Part shown: in pieces, positions 1-7,957 of the stretch
How positions within the stretch are numbered: position 1 is the first letter of the stretch
Layout of the letters: each line of letters starts with the position of its first letter
DNA from: Nitrospinaceae bacterium
GTDB lineage: Bacteria > Nitrospinota > Nitrospinia > Nitrospinales > JACRGP01
Direction of reading: 5' to 3'
DNA length: 47,006 nucleotides
Assembly: GCA_029261555.1 (NCBI GenBank)
Contig: JAJDBB010000036.1
Location: forward strand, 1 to 47,006
Notes under the pieces: generated by a model
Told to the model about the DNA's origin: nothing
The model's input: the letters and a program-made list of their open reading frames with translations, nothing else
Databases searched by the model: none
Made by a program: the position numbers and the translations under genes

Positions 1-100
1 GTATGCCTCTGGCGCCGTCGCCGGCTTGATTGTTTTCAAGCACCGTGAGAACATTGAGAGGTTGTTCGCCGGAACTGAAAATAAATTAGGCCAAAAATAG
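1..100 (+). CDS. plsY: Glycerol-3-phosphate acyltransferase PlsY, C-terminal end (partial)
   Basis: The reading frame is open from base 2 to a TAG at 98-100, so only the last 32 residues are in the window. They include the stretches AGLIVFKHRENIERL and AGTENKLG. A histidine-arginine-glutamate-asparagine segment followed by R(L/F)xxGTE is the usual cytoplasmic tail of PlsY, the membrane enzyme that transfers an acyl group from acyl-phosphate to glycerol-3-phosphate in phospholipid synthesis. The identification rests on this tail alone. A promoter for the tRNA genes begins directly after the stop codon. Confidence 0.75.
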   Translation, partial: YASGAVAGLIVFKHRENIERLFAGTENKLGQK

Positions 101-103
101 AAA

Positions 104-131
104 TTGACAAACAGGCCGCATAAAATATAAT
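104..131 (+). promoter_or_regulatory. Sigma-70 promoter of the tRNA-Gly/tRNA-Cys pair
   Basis: A perfect TTGACA (104-109) and a perfect TATAAT (126-131) are separated by 16 bp. The predicted start near 138 lies about 28 bases before the tRNA-Gly gene. This is the strongest housekeeping-type promoter seen in the window, as expected for stable RNA. Confidence 0.8.
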
Positions 132-165
132 TAGCCTTTCCTTTGGAACGTCGACGGAAAATAAA

Positions 166-240
<75 letters not shown>

Positions 241-271
241 CTTCCCCCTCCTTTTACGCATCAAAACATAA

Positions 272-346
272 GGCGCCGTGGCCAAGTGGCTAAGGCAGAG
301 GTCTGCAAAACCTTCATCGGCGGTTCGAATCCGCCCGGCGCCTCCA
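272..346 (+). tRNA. tRNA-Cys (anticodon GCA)
   Basis: The acceptor stem GGCGCCG (272-278) pairs with CGGCGCC (336-342). The anticodon loop CTGCAAA carries GCA, the T arm has GGTTCGAATCC, and CCA (344-346) is encoded. It lies in tandem behind tRNA-Gly without a promoter of its own. Confidence 0.97.
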
Positions 347-394
347 ATTTTTTAAAACTTCGAAGATTCCGCCGCTTCCCCCCTCCGTAAAATA

Positions 395-423
395 TTTTTC
401 AATTCCCAGCATTTTTCTATAAT
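395..423 (+). promoter_or_regulatory. Possible promoter of the PilZ gene
   Basis: A perfect TATAAT (418-423) has a T-rich, poor -35 match (395-400) at 17 bp spacing. It lies about 80 bases before the chosen start of the PilZ gene. Only the -10 element is convincing. Confidence 0.4.
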
Positions 424-504
424 CCTTTTGCGCGCAAATTCCGAAAAGAGGGTCAACAGTATGGAAACCGACCCTTGTTAACCTTCGGAAAAAGGGAAGA
501 AATC

Positions 505-999
505 ATGTCGAGCCTGACCGGTAACCCCTTGAAAAACAAAGTGCAAAAGCGATCTCCCTGGCTGAAAAACTTTCTCGCCAAACTCTGGATTTCCGAGCAA
601 AACTCCAGCGGAAAGAATCAAAGAGACTCCTTTCGCCTAAAAATAGAGGACGAGGAGCAACCTTTAACCGTCCGGTTGACTTTGCAAAATGGAAGGACCT
701 ATCACGCCCGTGTGGACGACGTCAGCGCCGGTGGATTTTCAAGCGTCTTTTTCGAGCCGATTTTTTTCCAACCGGGAGAAACCGTCCAAGTGGATCTCCA
801 ACTTCCGCTCGACCGCGTTCATTCAATAAAAGCCCGGGGAATATTCGTCAATGAGGAAGGAAACTTCAAGATCAACCGCTTCCGGTTCGAGGAAAGTATG
901 GACGAAGAAGGCAGGGATCTGATCCATCAGTATGTGTTCAAGAAGCAATTTGAGAAGATACGCAAAAAGGAATCCACAAACCTGGCGGCAGTTAGCTAA
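505..999 (+). CDS. PilZ domain protein (c-di-GMP receptor)
   Basis: The 164-residue protein has a basic N-terminal region of about 38 residues and then a PilZ domain. Both ligand motifs of PilZ are visible: RxxxR at residues 40-44 (RDSFR) and DxSxxG at 72-77 (DVSAGG). It should therefore bind cyclic di-GMP in the cytoplasm, and its output partner is unknown. The start at 505 is preferred over an in-frame ATG at 475 because a GGGAAG Shine-Dalgarno sequence lies 8 bases before it. The gene converges on ftsY with only 4 bases between the two stop codons, so no functional link is implied. Flagellar or pilus genes are not adjacent. Confidence 0.85.
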   Translation: MSSLTGNPLKNKVQKRSPWLKNFLAKLWISEQNSSGKNQRDSFRLKIEDEEQPLTVRLTLQNGRTYHARVDDVSAGGFSSVFFEPIFFQPGETVQVDLQLPLDRVHSIKARGIFVNEEGNFKINRFRFEESMDEEGRDLIHQYVFKKQFEKIRKKESTNLAAVS

Positions 1000-1003
1000 A
1001 TAA

Positions 1004-1996
1004 CTAGGAAGCGGCGGAGTCCGTTTCCTTTTCAAACAGAGCGCGAACAAATTCTCTGGCGTCGAAGTCCTGAAGGTCTTCCGCCTTTTCCCCGATCCCG
1101 ATATAGCGCACGGGCAATTTCAATTCCCGCGCAATATTGAACACCGCCCCGCCCTTGCCGGTACCATCCAATTTGGTAATCGCCAGTCCATGAATCGTCA
1201 GCGCCTCGTTGAATAAACGGGCCTGCGAAACGCTGTTCTGGCCAATGCTCGCGTCCAGGGTCAACAGGATTTCATGCGGCGCTCCGGGCAAGACCTTGCC
1301 GATCACGCGCTTGACCTTTTTCAACTCCTCCATCAAGTTGGCGTTGGTCTGGAGACGTCCGGCGGTATCGATGACCACCACGTCCGCATTGCGCGACCGG
1401 GCCGCCTGAACCGCGTCGTACGCGACCGCCGAAGGATCGGAGCCGTGTTTTTGATGGATGCAGGGAACGCCGACCCGATCCGCCCACATTCGCAATTGCT
1501 CGATAGCCGCAGCCCGAAAAGTGTCCCCCGCCGCCAGAATCACGTCGCGGCCCTCGTCTTTCCATTTCTGCCCCAGCTTGCCAATCGTTGTGGTTTTACC
1601 CGAACCGTTGATCCCGACCATCAGAACCACCAGCGGAGGGTTTTCTGGAACAGCTACTTCGCCCTGGGCGTCCTCCAGAATACCGATCAATAATTTTTTC
1701 AATTGATCCACCACCTGGTCCGGCGTGCGAATGCGATTTTGCGCGACGTCTTTTTTCAGTTCTTCGAGAATATAAGAAGACGCCGCGACGCCGACGTCGG
1801 CCATCAACAATACCTCCTCCAACTCGTCTAAAAGTTCCGGCCCGACCTTGGCCTTGCCCTGGATGACATTTTCGACGCCGCCGGCCAGAGAATGGCGGGT
1901 TTTTTTCAACCCCTGTTTTAAACGCGCAAAAAAGCCTGCTTTTTTGGGAGGCGCTTCTTCGGAGGTTTCTTCGAGATTTTCTTGAGGTTCGGTCAT
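1004..1996 (-). CDS. ftsY: Signal recognition particle receptor FtsY
   Basis: FtsY is the SRP receptor GTPase that docks ribosome-SRP complexes at the inner membrane for co-translational insertion. The 330-residue protein has a short acidic N-terminal A region (1-20), a helical N domain (about 20-110) and a complete NG GTPase. The GTPase motifs are G1 GINGSGKTT at 128-136, DTFRAAA at 158-164, DTAGR at 210-214 and TKLDG at 274-278. The length and the short A domain are normal for non-enterobacterial FtsY. It reads away from the radical SAM genes and is convergent with the PilZ gene. Confidence 0.98.
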   Translation of the reverse strand: MTEPQENLEETSEEAPPKKAGFFARLKQGLKKTRHSLAGGVENVIQGKAKVGPELLDELEEVLLMADVGVAASSYILEELKKDVAQNRIRTPDQVVDQLKKLLIGILEDAQGEVAVPENPPLVVLMVGINGSGKTTTIGKLGQKWKDEGRDVILAAGDTFRAAAIEQLRMWADRVGVPCIHQKHGSDPSAVAYDAVQAARSRNADVVVIDTAGRLQTNANLMEELKKVKRVIGKVLPGAPHEILLTLDASIGQNSVSQARLFNEALTIHGLAITKLDGTGKGGAVFNIARELKLPVRYIGIGEKAEDLQDFDAREFVRALFEKETDSAAS

Positions 1997-2304
1997 TGGA
2001 ATCGTTTGGAATAATCAGGGGTTACGGCTGAAGCCGTCTTGAAGCCCGCCATCTTTACAAGGCCTCAATCTTATGTCAATACGAAATACAATAGCATTTT
2101 AAGTGCGCCTCTGCCGCAGCATTGGCCCAACCCAAAATGGGAATTTTCAATATAACGTTTCCCGCCCCCTTCTCCTCTTGCAAATCGGCCCCCGATTCAT
2201 TAAAGTTTTTCCTGAGTATTGCCGAAACGAAGGGTTGGAACTCCATACGTTTTGGGCGCTTCGTTGCCCGGCGTCCCATCCTGGAAATCAATTGAGAGGT
2301 CTCC
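1997..2304. other. Intergenic region between divergent ftsY and radical SAM gene
   Basis: This 308-base gap must hold the promoters of both divergent genes. I see no convincing -35/-10 pair and no stable hairpin with a T tract. A GAGAGG Shine-Dalgarno-like sequence lies at about 2292-2297 before the radical SAM start. Short open frames here lack coding character. Confidence 0.5.
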
Positions 2305-4104
2305 ATGAAAGTTGCCGTTTGTAATTCCGTTGGAATTGACGCCGACGGCTGGGCCATGATCCATTCTCCCAGCCGCTGGACCAACAGCTCCCGCGACCAC
2401 AGCATATTCACCTACTACCCCTGGCAGTTGGCCTATTGCTCTTCCATATTGAAACGCGATACCGACGCCGAGGTTAAATTTTTCGACGGCTGTCTGGAAA
2501 AATGGGACCACGACGCCTTCGTCGAGCAGGTCTCTGAATTCGGCCCGGATTATTTAATCATGGACTCCGCCACTCGCACCATCGAAGCCGACCGCCGCTT
2601 CGCCTGCGAGGTCAAACGACGCTTCGGAACCCAACTGATTTTTTGCGGACCGCACGCCACGACCTTTCCCGAAGAAGTTGGCGAATACGCCGATTTTGTG
2701 GTCAACCGCGAATACGAAATTGTCTGCCGGGATATCGTCCGGGGCATGGACCGCAACGCCATCGCGGGGTTGTATCCCAACGCGCCACGCTCGCTCCTGG
2801 ACGTCAACGACCTGCCCTTACCGGAAGACGACGACGTCTCCCGCCTGGCCTACGGCATGCCCGGCGAACCTTCGAGCGAGTACCTGGAAATCCAGGCCTA
2901 CGCCTCGAGAGGATGCCCGCTCTCTTGCACCTTTTGCGTGTGCGGCAACATCTCCTACGAGCGCCCCAACTGGCGCCCGCGAAATCCGGAAAACGTCGTT
3001 TACGAACTGCAAACCCTGCGCGCCAAATATCCGAATCTGGAAGGAATCTTCTTCGACGAAGAGGTGCACAACGGCAGTAAAAATTATATCCTCGACCTGT
3101 GCAAAGCAATCCGCCAAAACGGTCTGGACACGCTCAAGTACGACGTCATGTGCGGCCAATGGCCGATGGACGAAGAGGTGTTGGACGCAATGAAAAGCGC
3201 GGGCTATTACATGATCCGCCTCGGAATAGAAACGGCCGGAGAACACGCGGCGATGGGAATGGAGTTGATGAAAAAGTTCAACGTGCCGCGCCTGAAACAA
3301 TTGTTGCGCTACGGTTCGAGCATCGGGCTGAAATTTTACGGCACCTTCACCTTCGGCGGCCAGGGCGCCACCGACGATTGCGACAAAAAAACCCTCCGCC
3401 TGATCAACGAACTCATCGACCAGGATCTGCTCTGGCGGTTCCAGCTTTCCATCAGCACGCCGCAACCGGGAACTCCCTATTTCAACTGGGCGACAAAAAA
3501 CGGTTACCTCAAGGATCTGGACTGGAAACATTTTGACGGCGGCTATTTCTGCGTGGTCGACCAACCGGGATACCCGGCGGAAAAAGTCATGGTCAACTTT
3601 CGCGAAGCTGAAAAGCTATACGAAGCGGGGTTCAACAACCGCTACCGCCAAACCGCCAAAGACACGTTCAACTCCCTGGAGATCGTCGCGCCCTCGGACA
3701 TTCTGGTGTTTCGCAGCACCCGCATGAAACAGATGAATCACGTACTCGACGCCTTGAGTCACAGTTATGGTCCCGGAAAAATTTCCGTAGTGGCTCAAGA
3801 CGCCATGGACGAAGAGTTGCGGCAAAATGAAAAGATCGACGAAATTTTTACCTATGGAGATTCTCATATCACCCGAAAAAATTTCCCGGCGCCTTTGCTG
3901 GAAAAAATTAGGAACCGCCGATTTTCCCTGGGAGTGATCCCCTACAACAATATATCCGGCAACGGCTATTCCGAGGTCAAGGCGCTGGCCAAGGCCATGG
4001 ACATTGACAAGCTGGTCGCGGTGAATATCGAAGGAAAAATTTTCGACCTGGAAAATCCCGGCGATCACGGTCGCGCGCATATCCCCCAAACCGCCAACGC
4101 CTGA
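2305..4104 (+). CDS. B12-type radical SAM protein with a C-terminal Rossmann-like half-domain (copy 1)
   Basis: The 599-residue protein has three parts. Residues 1-165 form a B12-binding-like Rossmann domain that lacks a recognisable DxHxxG cobalamin lower-ligand motif. Residues 190-440 are a radical SAM barrel with CxxxCxxC at C204, C208 and C211. Residues 464-590 resemble one half of a GT-B fold (heptosyltransferase N-terminal type). The enzyme should bind a [4Fe-4S] cluster and cleave SAM; the substrate is not evident. Copy 2 (4932-6689) is collinear over its whole length, including NSVG, PSRW and YYPWQLAY near the N-terminus. The last domain also matches the small protein encoded between them. 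The stop codon abuts a CCGGCGAGGCGCCGG repeat. Confidence 0.85.
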   Translation: MKVAVCNSVGIDADGWAMIHSPSRWTNSSRDHSIFTYYPWQLAYCSSILKRDTDAEVKFFDGCLEKWDHDAFVEQVSEFGPDYLIMDSATRTIEADRRFACEVKRRFGTQLIFCGPHATTFPEEVGEYADFVVNREYEIVCRDIVRGMDRNAIAGLYPNAPRSLLDVNDLPLPEDDDVSRLAYGMPGEPSSEYLEIQAYASRGCPLSCTFCVCGNISYERPNWRPRNPENVVYELQTLRAKYPNLEGIFFDEEVHNGSKNYILDLCKAIRQNGLDTLKYDVMCGQWPMDEEVLDAMKSAGYYMIRLGIETAGEHAAMGMELMKKFNVPRLKQLLRYGSSIGLKFYGTFTFGGQGATDDCDKKTLRLINELIDQDLLWRFQLSISTPQPGTPYFNWATKNGYLKDLDWKHFDGGYFCVVDQPGYPAEKVMVNFREAEKLYEAGFNNRYRQTAKDTFNSLEIVAPSDILVFRSTRMKQMNHVLDALSHSYGPGKISVVAQDAMDEELRQNEKIDEIFTYGDSHITRKNFPAPLLEKIRNRRFSLGVIPYNNISGNGYSEVKALAKAMDIDKLVAVNIEGKIFDLENPGDHGRAHIPQTANA

Positions 4105-4333
4105 CCGGCGAGGCGCCGGGGCTAATTAGTGTAACGTTTGAGGAAAGTGATTCGGGTTTCTGTGAGCTTGCATCCTAAACTCTTCCAGCGGGCGTTGCCC
4201 CCCGGGCAGGCCCCTGGCGGCAATGATTGGCAACAGGATTTTTTTTCAAACCGCCGACCGGGACCGGGCTCATAGCTAATGACTTTTTCAACAATCCGCT
4301 AATTAACGCGGCATTTTTTTAAACCAACGGGCC
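4105..4333. repeat. Intergenic palindromic repeat remnants
   Basis: CCGGCGAGGCGCCGG (4105-4119) starts directly at the stop codon of the preceding gene. It is followed by a degenerate block that includes GTGAGCTTGCATC and ACTCTTCCAGCGGGCG, which resembles the repeat block at 15733-15941. No gene is seen here. A transcript from copy 1 into the next gene would have to cross this 229-base region. Confidence 0.6.
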
Positions 4334-4894
4334 ATGAAAATTCTCATCGTCAAATCAGCTTCCCGGGTTTTCAATCCAACCCTGACCTCTCTCAAGGCGG
4401 AGTTCCCGGACGCCGAAATCACCGTGCTGGCGCCGCCGTCGGGAATCGAAAACCTAGAAAAAGATCCTCTGGTGGATGAAGCCGTTGCAACCGAGCAGGA
4501 TGGTCGCATGACGGTTTCCACCATCGGGAAACAAACTTTGCGCGAGTTGAAGAGCCGACAATTCGACCTGGCGGTTTCCCTCTACAACATCGATCACGGA
4601 CAGGGTTATTCCAACATCGACCGCATCGCCCTGGCCGTCCGCTCCCGTAAAATCCGGGGCTACAACTCTACCGGGAAATTCTCCGTATTGACCCCGGCGG
4701 ATATTTACAAAAAATGCGTATTGGAAAAAACCGCCGTCTTCTGGATCGTCGTCAACCACGCCGCCACCGTATTTTTATTTACGCTGATAGCCTTGGGGAT
4801 TTGCCTGGAGTGGGCGTTTAGAAAATGTTTCAAGCCAGCCGTCCGCCGGGAGAATCCGGCGCCCGCAAAAATTCTTTCAAGCCCTCAACAATGA
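4334..4894 (+). CDS. Small membrane-anchored protein sharing the C-terminal domain of its radical SAM neighbours
   Basis: The protein has 186 residues. Residues 1-125 form an alpha/beta half-Rossmann domain (MKILIVKS start, then TVLAPP and FDLAVSLYN...GYSNIDRIAL). This resembles the N-terminal half of ADP-heptose heptosyltransferases but is too short for a complete GT-B enzyme and lacks the donor-binding half. A single hydrophobic segment at about 136-162 is followed by a basic tail, so it is probably tethered to the inner membrane with the domain in the cytoplasm. The FDxxxxxYN-x-GY pattern is repeated in the last domains of both flanking radical SAM proteins. Only 37 bases separate it from the second one, so co-transcription is likely. 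The catalytic function is unknown and it may be a scaffold. Confidence 0.75.
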   Translation: MKILIVKSASRVFNPTLTSLKAEFPDAEITVLAPPSGIENLEKDPLVDEAVATEQDGRMTVSTIGKQTLRELKSRQFDLAVSLYNIDHGQGYSNIDRIALAVRSRKIRGYNSTGKFSVLTPADIYKKCVLEKTAVFWIVVNHAATVFLFTLIALGICLEWAFRKCFKPAVRRENPAPAKILSSPQQ

Positions 4895-4931
4895 CGCGCT
4901 CCTCGAGAAATTCAACCCGCCAGGAAATGTT

Positions 4932-6689
4932 ATGAATATCGTCGTGGCCAATTCCGTTGGAGTGGACGCCCAGGGTTATCACATCGTTCACGTTCCCTCC
5001 CGCTGGTCGCTCGGAGTGAAAAACTTCACTAACTGCGCCTACTACCCCTGGCAGTTGGCTTACACATCCTCTCTTCTCAAGCGGGAAACGCCGCATCATG
5101 TAAAATTTCTGGACGGAATTTTGAACGCCTGGAACGGCGACGACTATTTTGAAAAAATCGCGGAAGAAAAACCGGACTGGCTGGTCATGGAAAGCTCCAG
5201 CCGCACCATCGCGGAAGACCTTCGCCTGGCTCGCCGCGTAAAAGAAGAGTTTGGAACCCGTTTGATTTTCGCCGGGCAACATCCCATGGCCCAACCCGAA
5301 GAGGTTCTCCAAACGGCGGACCACGTCGGCGTCGGCGAATACGAATTCGCGGTTCTAGCCCTGATTCGCGGCGATGATCCAAAAATTATCCCGGGCGTCT
5401 TTCCCAATCCGAGGGGAGAACTGCTGGACGTCGACGCCCTGCCCTTTCCCGAGGACGAAGACGTACGGCGCGTGGATTATCACGAACCCAACTGCCGCTA
5501 CCGGCAGGTTCAAATGTACGCTTCCAGAGGATGCCCCAGGCGTTGCAACGTCTGCGCGGCGGCGACGCTTTACTACGACGAGTTGAACTGGCGACCTAGA
5601 AAGGTCGAAAGCGTCGTCGAGGAAATCCGGACACTCAAGGAAAAATATCCCGAAATGGAAGGCGTGTTTTTCGACGAGGAAGCGCACAACATAAAGAAGA
5701 GTTTCAACATTCAACTGGCTCGGGCCATCCGGGAGGCGGGACTCGACGGTTTGAAATACGAAGCCATGTCCGAATACGCTTCCTTCGACGAAGAAGCCGT
5801 GGAGGAAATGCGGCGCGCGGGTTACTACAAAATGCGCGTGGGCGTCGAAACCGCAAGCGACAAAGTAGCCCGATTGATGACTCTGGGGAAAAAACACGAC
5901 TTGAAAAAATTGCGGCGCATGTTGGAGTTCGGCAAAACCGTGGGCATGACTCATTACGCCACGTTCAGCATGGGCGGGCTGGGCTCAGACAGAGACGAAG
6001 ATCAAAAAACTGTGGATCTGATTTACGAATTGAGCAGCCGGGGCCTGTTGGACGAAATTCAGGTTTCCGTCAACACACCGCAACCGGGAACGGATTTTTA
6101 CAAATCGGCGCTCGAACAAAACCTGATTCGAACCCGCGGCGACTGGAGCGCTTTCGACGGCGCCGGCCATGTCGTGGTGGACTATCCCCACTACCCGGCA
6201 GAACAAATCCGCGAAATGTTCCAAAAAGCATTGTCGGCTTTCGACAACGGAAAAGGCGCCGCGGCCTCGGCTCCCTTCATGCAAACCGCAGGGACGTCGA
6301 TGGAACAAATCCCAAAAGGCTCGCGCGTTCTCGTGTTACGCAACGCTCGCCTGTGGCTGGTCTTTCTTATCGCGGAAGCCTTGAAAAATTTCCGCGATAT
6401 CCGCCCCGACCTTTTAGGGCAAAATGCGGTAGCCGACGCCGCACATTCCAATCCCTTCGTCGAACAATTTTATTCTTACGGCGACGGTTTTTTTTCAGCG
6501 CGTTGTTTGACGGGAAATTTACTGGAGGAATTGAAAGCCAACCGTTACGATACTATCCTTGTCCCCCTGGCCAACAATCATCTGGAAGGATACCGCAACG
6601 TTCTTGAAGCGGTCCGCCTGCTTCACCCCGCGCCTCTCGTGGGAGTTTATCCCGACGGTTCTCTGGTACGGCTCGACCCGACCGGCTGA
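4932..6689 (+). CDS. B12-type radical SAM protein with a C-terminal Rossmann-like half-domain (copy 2)
   Basis: This 585-residue paralogue of the 2305-4104 protein has the same three-part architecture. The B12-binding-like domain covers about 1-165, the radical SAM barrel about 190-440 with C201, C205 and C208, and the half-Rossmann domain about 464-580. The N-terminal landmarks NSVG, PSRW and YYPWQLAY sit at the same residue numbers in both copies. Around the cluster copy 2 has RGCPRRCNVC where copy 1 has RGCPLSCTFC. Overall divergence is large, which suggests an old duplication and different substrates or successive steps. It converges on the FG-GAP lipoprotein gene, with 5 bases between the ends. 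Confidence 0.85.
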   Translation: MNIVVANSVGVDAQGYHIVHVPSRWSLGVKNFTNCAYYPWQLAYTSSLLKRETPHHVKFLDGILNAWNGDDYFEKIAEEKPDWLVMESSSRTIAEDLRLARRVKEEFGTRLIFAGQHPMAQPEEVLQTADHVGVGEYEFAVLALIRGDDPKIIPGVFPNPRGELLDVDALPFPEDEDVRRVDYHEPNCRYRQVQMYASRGCPRRCNVCAAATLYYDELNWRPRKVESVVEEIRTLKEKYPEMEGVFFDEEAHNIKKSFNIQLARAIREAGLDGLKYEAMSEYASFDEEAVEEMRRAGYYKMRVGVETASDKVARLMTLGKKHDLKKLRRMLEFGKTVGMTHYATFSMGGLGSDRDEDQKTVDLIYELSSRGLLDEIQVSVNTPQPGTDFYKSALEQNLIRTRGDWSAFDGAGHVVVDYPHYPAEQIREMFQKALSAFDNGKGAAASAPFMQTAGTSMEQIPKGSRVLVLRNARLWLVFLIAEALKNFRDIRPDLLGQNAVADAAHSNPFVEQFYSYGDGFFSARCLTGNLLEELKANRYDTILVPLANNHLEGYRNVLEAVRLLHPAPLVGVYPDGSLVRLDPTG

Positions 6690-6694
6690 CTACC

Positions 6695-7882
6695 TTACTC
6701 CGCCGGTTTCGGCTTCTCGGTCAACGGCGAAATCGCCCCCAGTTTTCGACTCAAAAAAATATCGATCAGGTTTTTATCCCGGGTGGAAACCGCAATGTCC
6801 GGTCGACCGTCCTTATTAAAATCGCCGACCGCCATGCCTTGGGGGTACTCGTCCGTGGGATGGATTATGGGGGGGTAGGTAAAGTAGCCGTCGCCATAGC
6901 CCAGGCTGATGGTGACGTAATCGCTGGTCGCGTTGGTCACCGCAATATCGGGGACGCCGTCTCCGGAAAAATCGCCGGTCGCCACAAACTTTGGAAACTC
7001 TCCGGAAGCAAAATCCTGGAGCGTGGTGAAGGTTTTATCTTTATTGTTCAGCAACTGCGTGATGGCGTGCAGTGAATTGCTCGAGGTGACCAGATCCAGG
7101 TACCCATCGCCGTTTGCGTCTATGTTGGCGATGCTGAGCGGTTGCCCGCCGCCTTTGAACGGACCCGAGGATTCAAACTCGGACTTGCCTTTGCCCCAAT
7201 AAACCTGCACGCCCGTCCTGCCGGACCCGGCCACGGCGAAGGCGATATCCAAATGGTCGTCCTTATTATAATCTCCGACCACGACGCCGGTGGGTTGTCC
7301 TTTGGCGGGCAGGGTGATCGATTTCTTGAAGGTGCCGTCGCCTTTCCCCATCATCAATATTATTTTGTGATACCTCATGGAAACGGCGAGATCGGGAAAC
7401 CCGTCCTCGTTAAAATCGCCTGTCGCTATATTGATGGGGATACGACCCGGTTTAATAACCTTTCCCGTATTGCGGAATCCGCCAATGCGAGTGTTCATGA
7501 AAATCTGGATATTCTGATCGCGATAATTGAGCTCCGCCAGGTCTGGATATCCGTCCCGATTAAAATCGGCGGTGGCAATGCAAATAGGATCGGCCCCGGT
7601 ATTGTAAACCGTTGGATGGCCAAAGGATCCGCCTTTCGCACCTTTGAAAACTGAAAAGGTATGCTCCCCGCTGTTGGTCACCGCCAGGTCGAGAAACCCG
7701 TCCTTGTCAAAATCCTCCGTGATGATAAACGAGGGTTCCTTTCCCGCTTCCAGCACATAATTCAAAGCCATCAGACGAGGAAATTTTTTGCGTTTCTTTC
7801 CCTCGCCCTGTTGTCCGCATCCAATCTGGAAACAAACGGCTAGCGCGAAGAAAACACAAAGAAACAATCTAATTTTTATCAT
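6695..7882 (-). CDS. FG-GAP/VCBS repeat lipoprotein
   Basis: The 395-residue protein begins with a signal peptide ending in a lipobox-like QIGC (cysteine near residue 22), so it should be lipidated and exported. The remainder is a run of about seven repeats with the calcium-binding-like pattern (A/G)DFNxDGxPDxA, for example GDFNEDGFPDLA and GDFSGDGVPDIA. This is typical of a seven-bladed integrin-alpha-type beta-propeller. The likely role is cell-surface binding or scaffolding, and no enzyme motif is seen. It is the last gene of the minus-strand series from nirA, 75 bases after the flavoprotein. Confidence 0.85.
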   Translation of the reverse strand: MIKIRLFLCVFFALAVCFQIGCGQQGEGKKRKKFPRLMALNYVLEAGKEPSFIITEDFDKDGFLDLAVTNSGEHTFSVFKGAKGGSFGHPTVYNTGADPICIATADFNRDGYPDLAELNYRDQNIQIFMNTRIGGFRNTGKVIKPGRIPINIATGDFNEDGFPDLAVSMRYHKIILMMGKGDGTFKKSITLPAKGQPTGVVVGDYNKDDHLDIAFAVAGSGRTGVQVYWGKGKSEFESSGPFKGGGQPLSIANIDANGDGYLDLVTSSNSLHAITQLLNNKDKTFTTLQDFASGEFPKFVATGDFSGDGVPDIAVTNATSDYVTISLGYGDGYFTYPPIIHPTDEYPQGMAVGDFNKDGRPDIAVSTRDKNLIDIFLSRKLGAISPLTEKPKPAE

Positions 7883-7957
7883 TTATCTGATTTGGGGAAT
7901 AAAAGTAATGGGAGAGTCCTACTTAAAAATAAAGCATACCACAGGAAATACGCAGTC

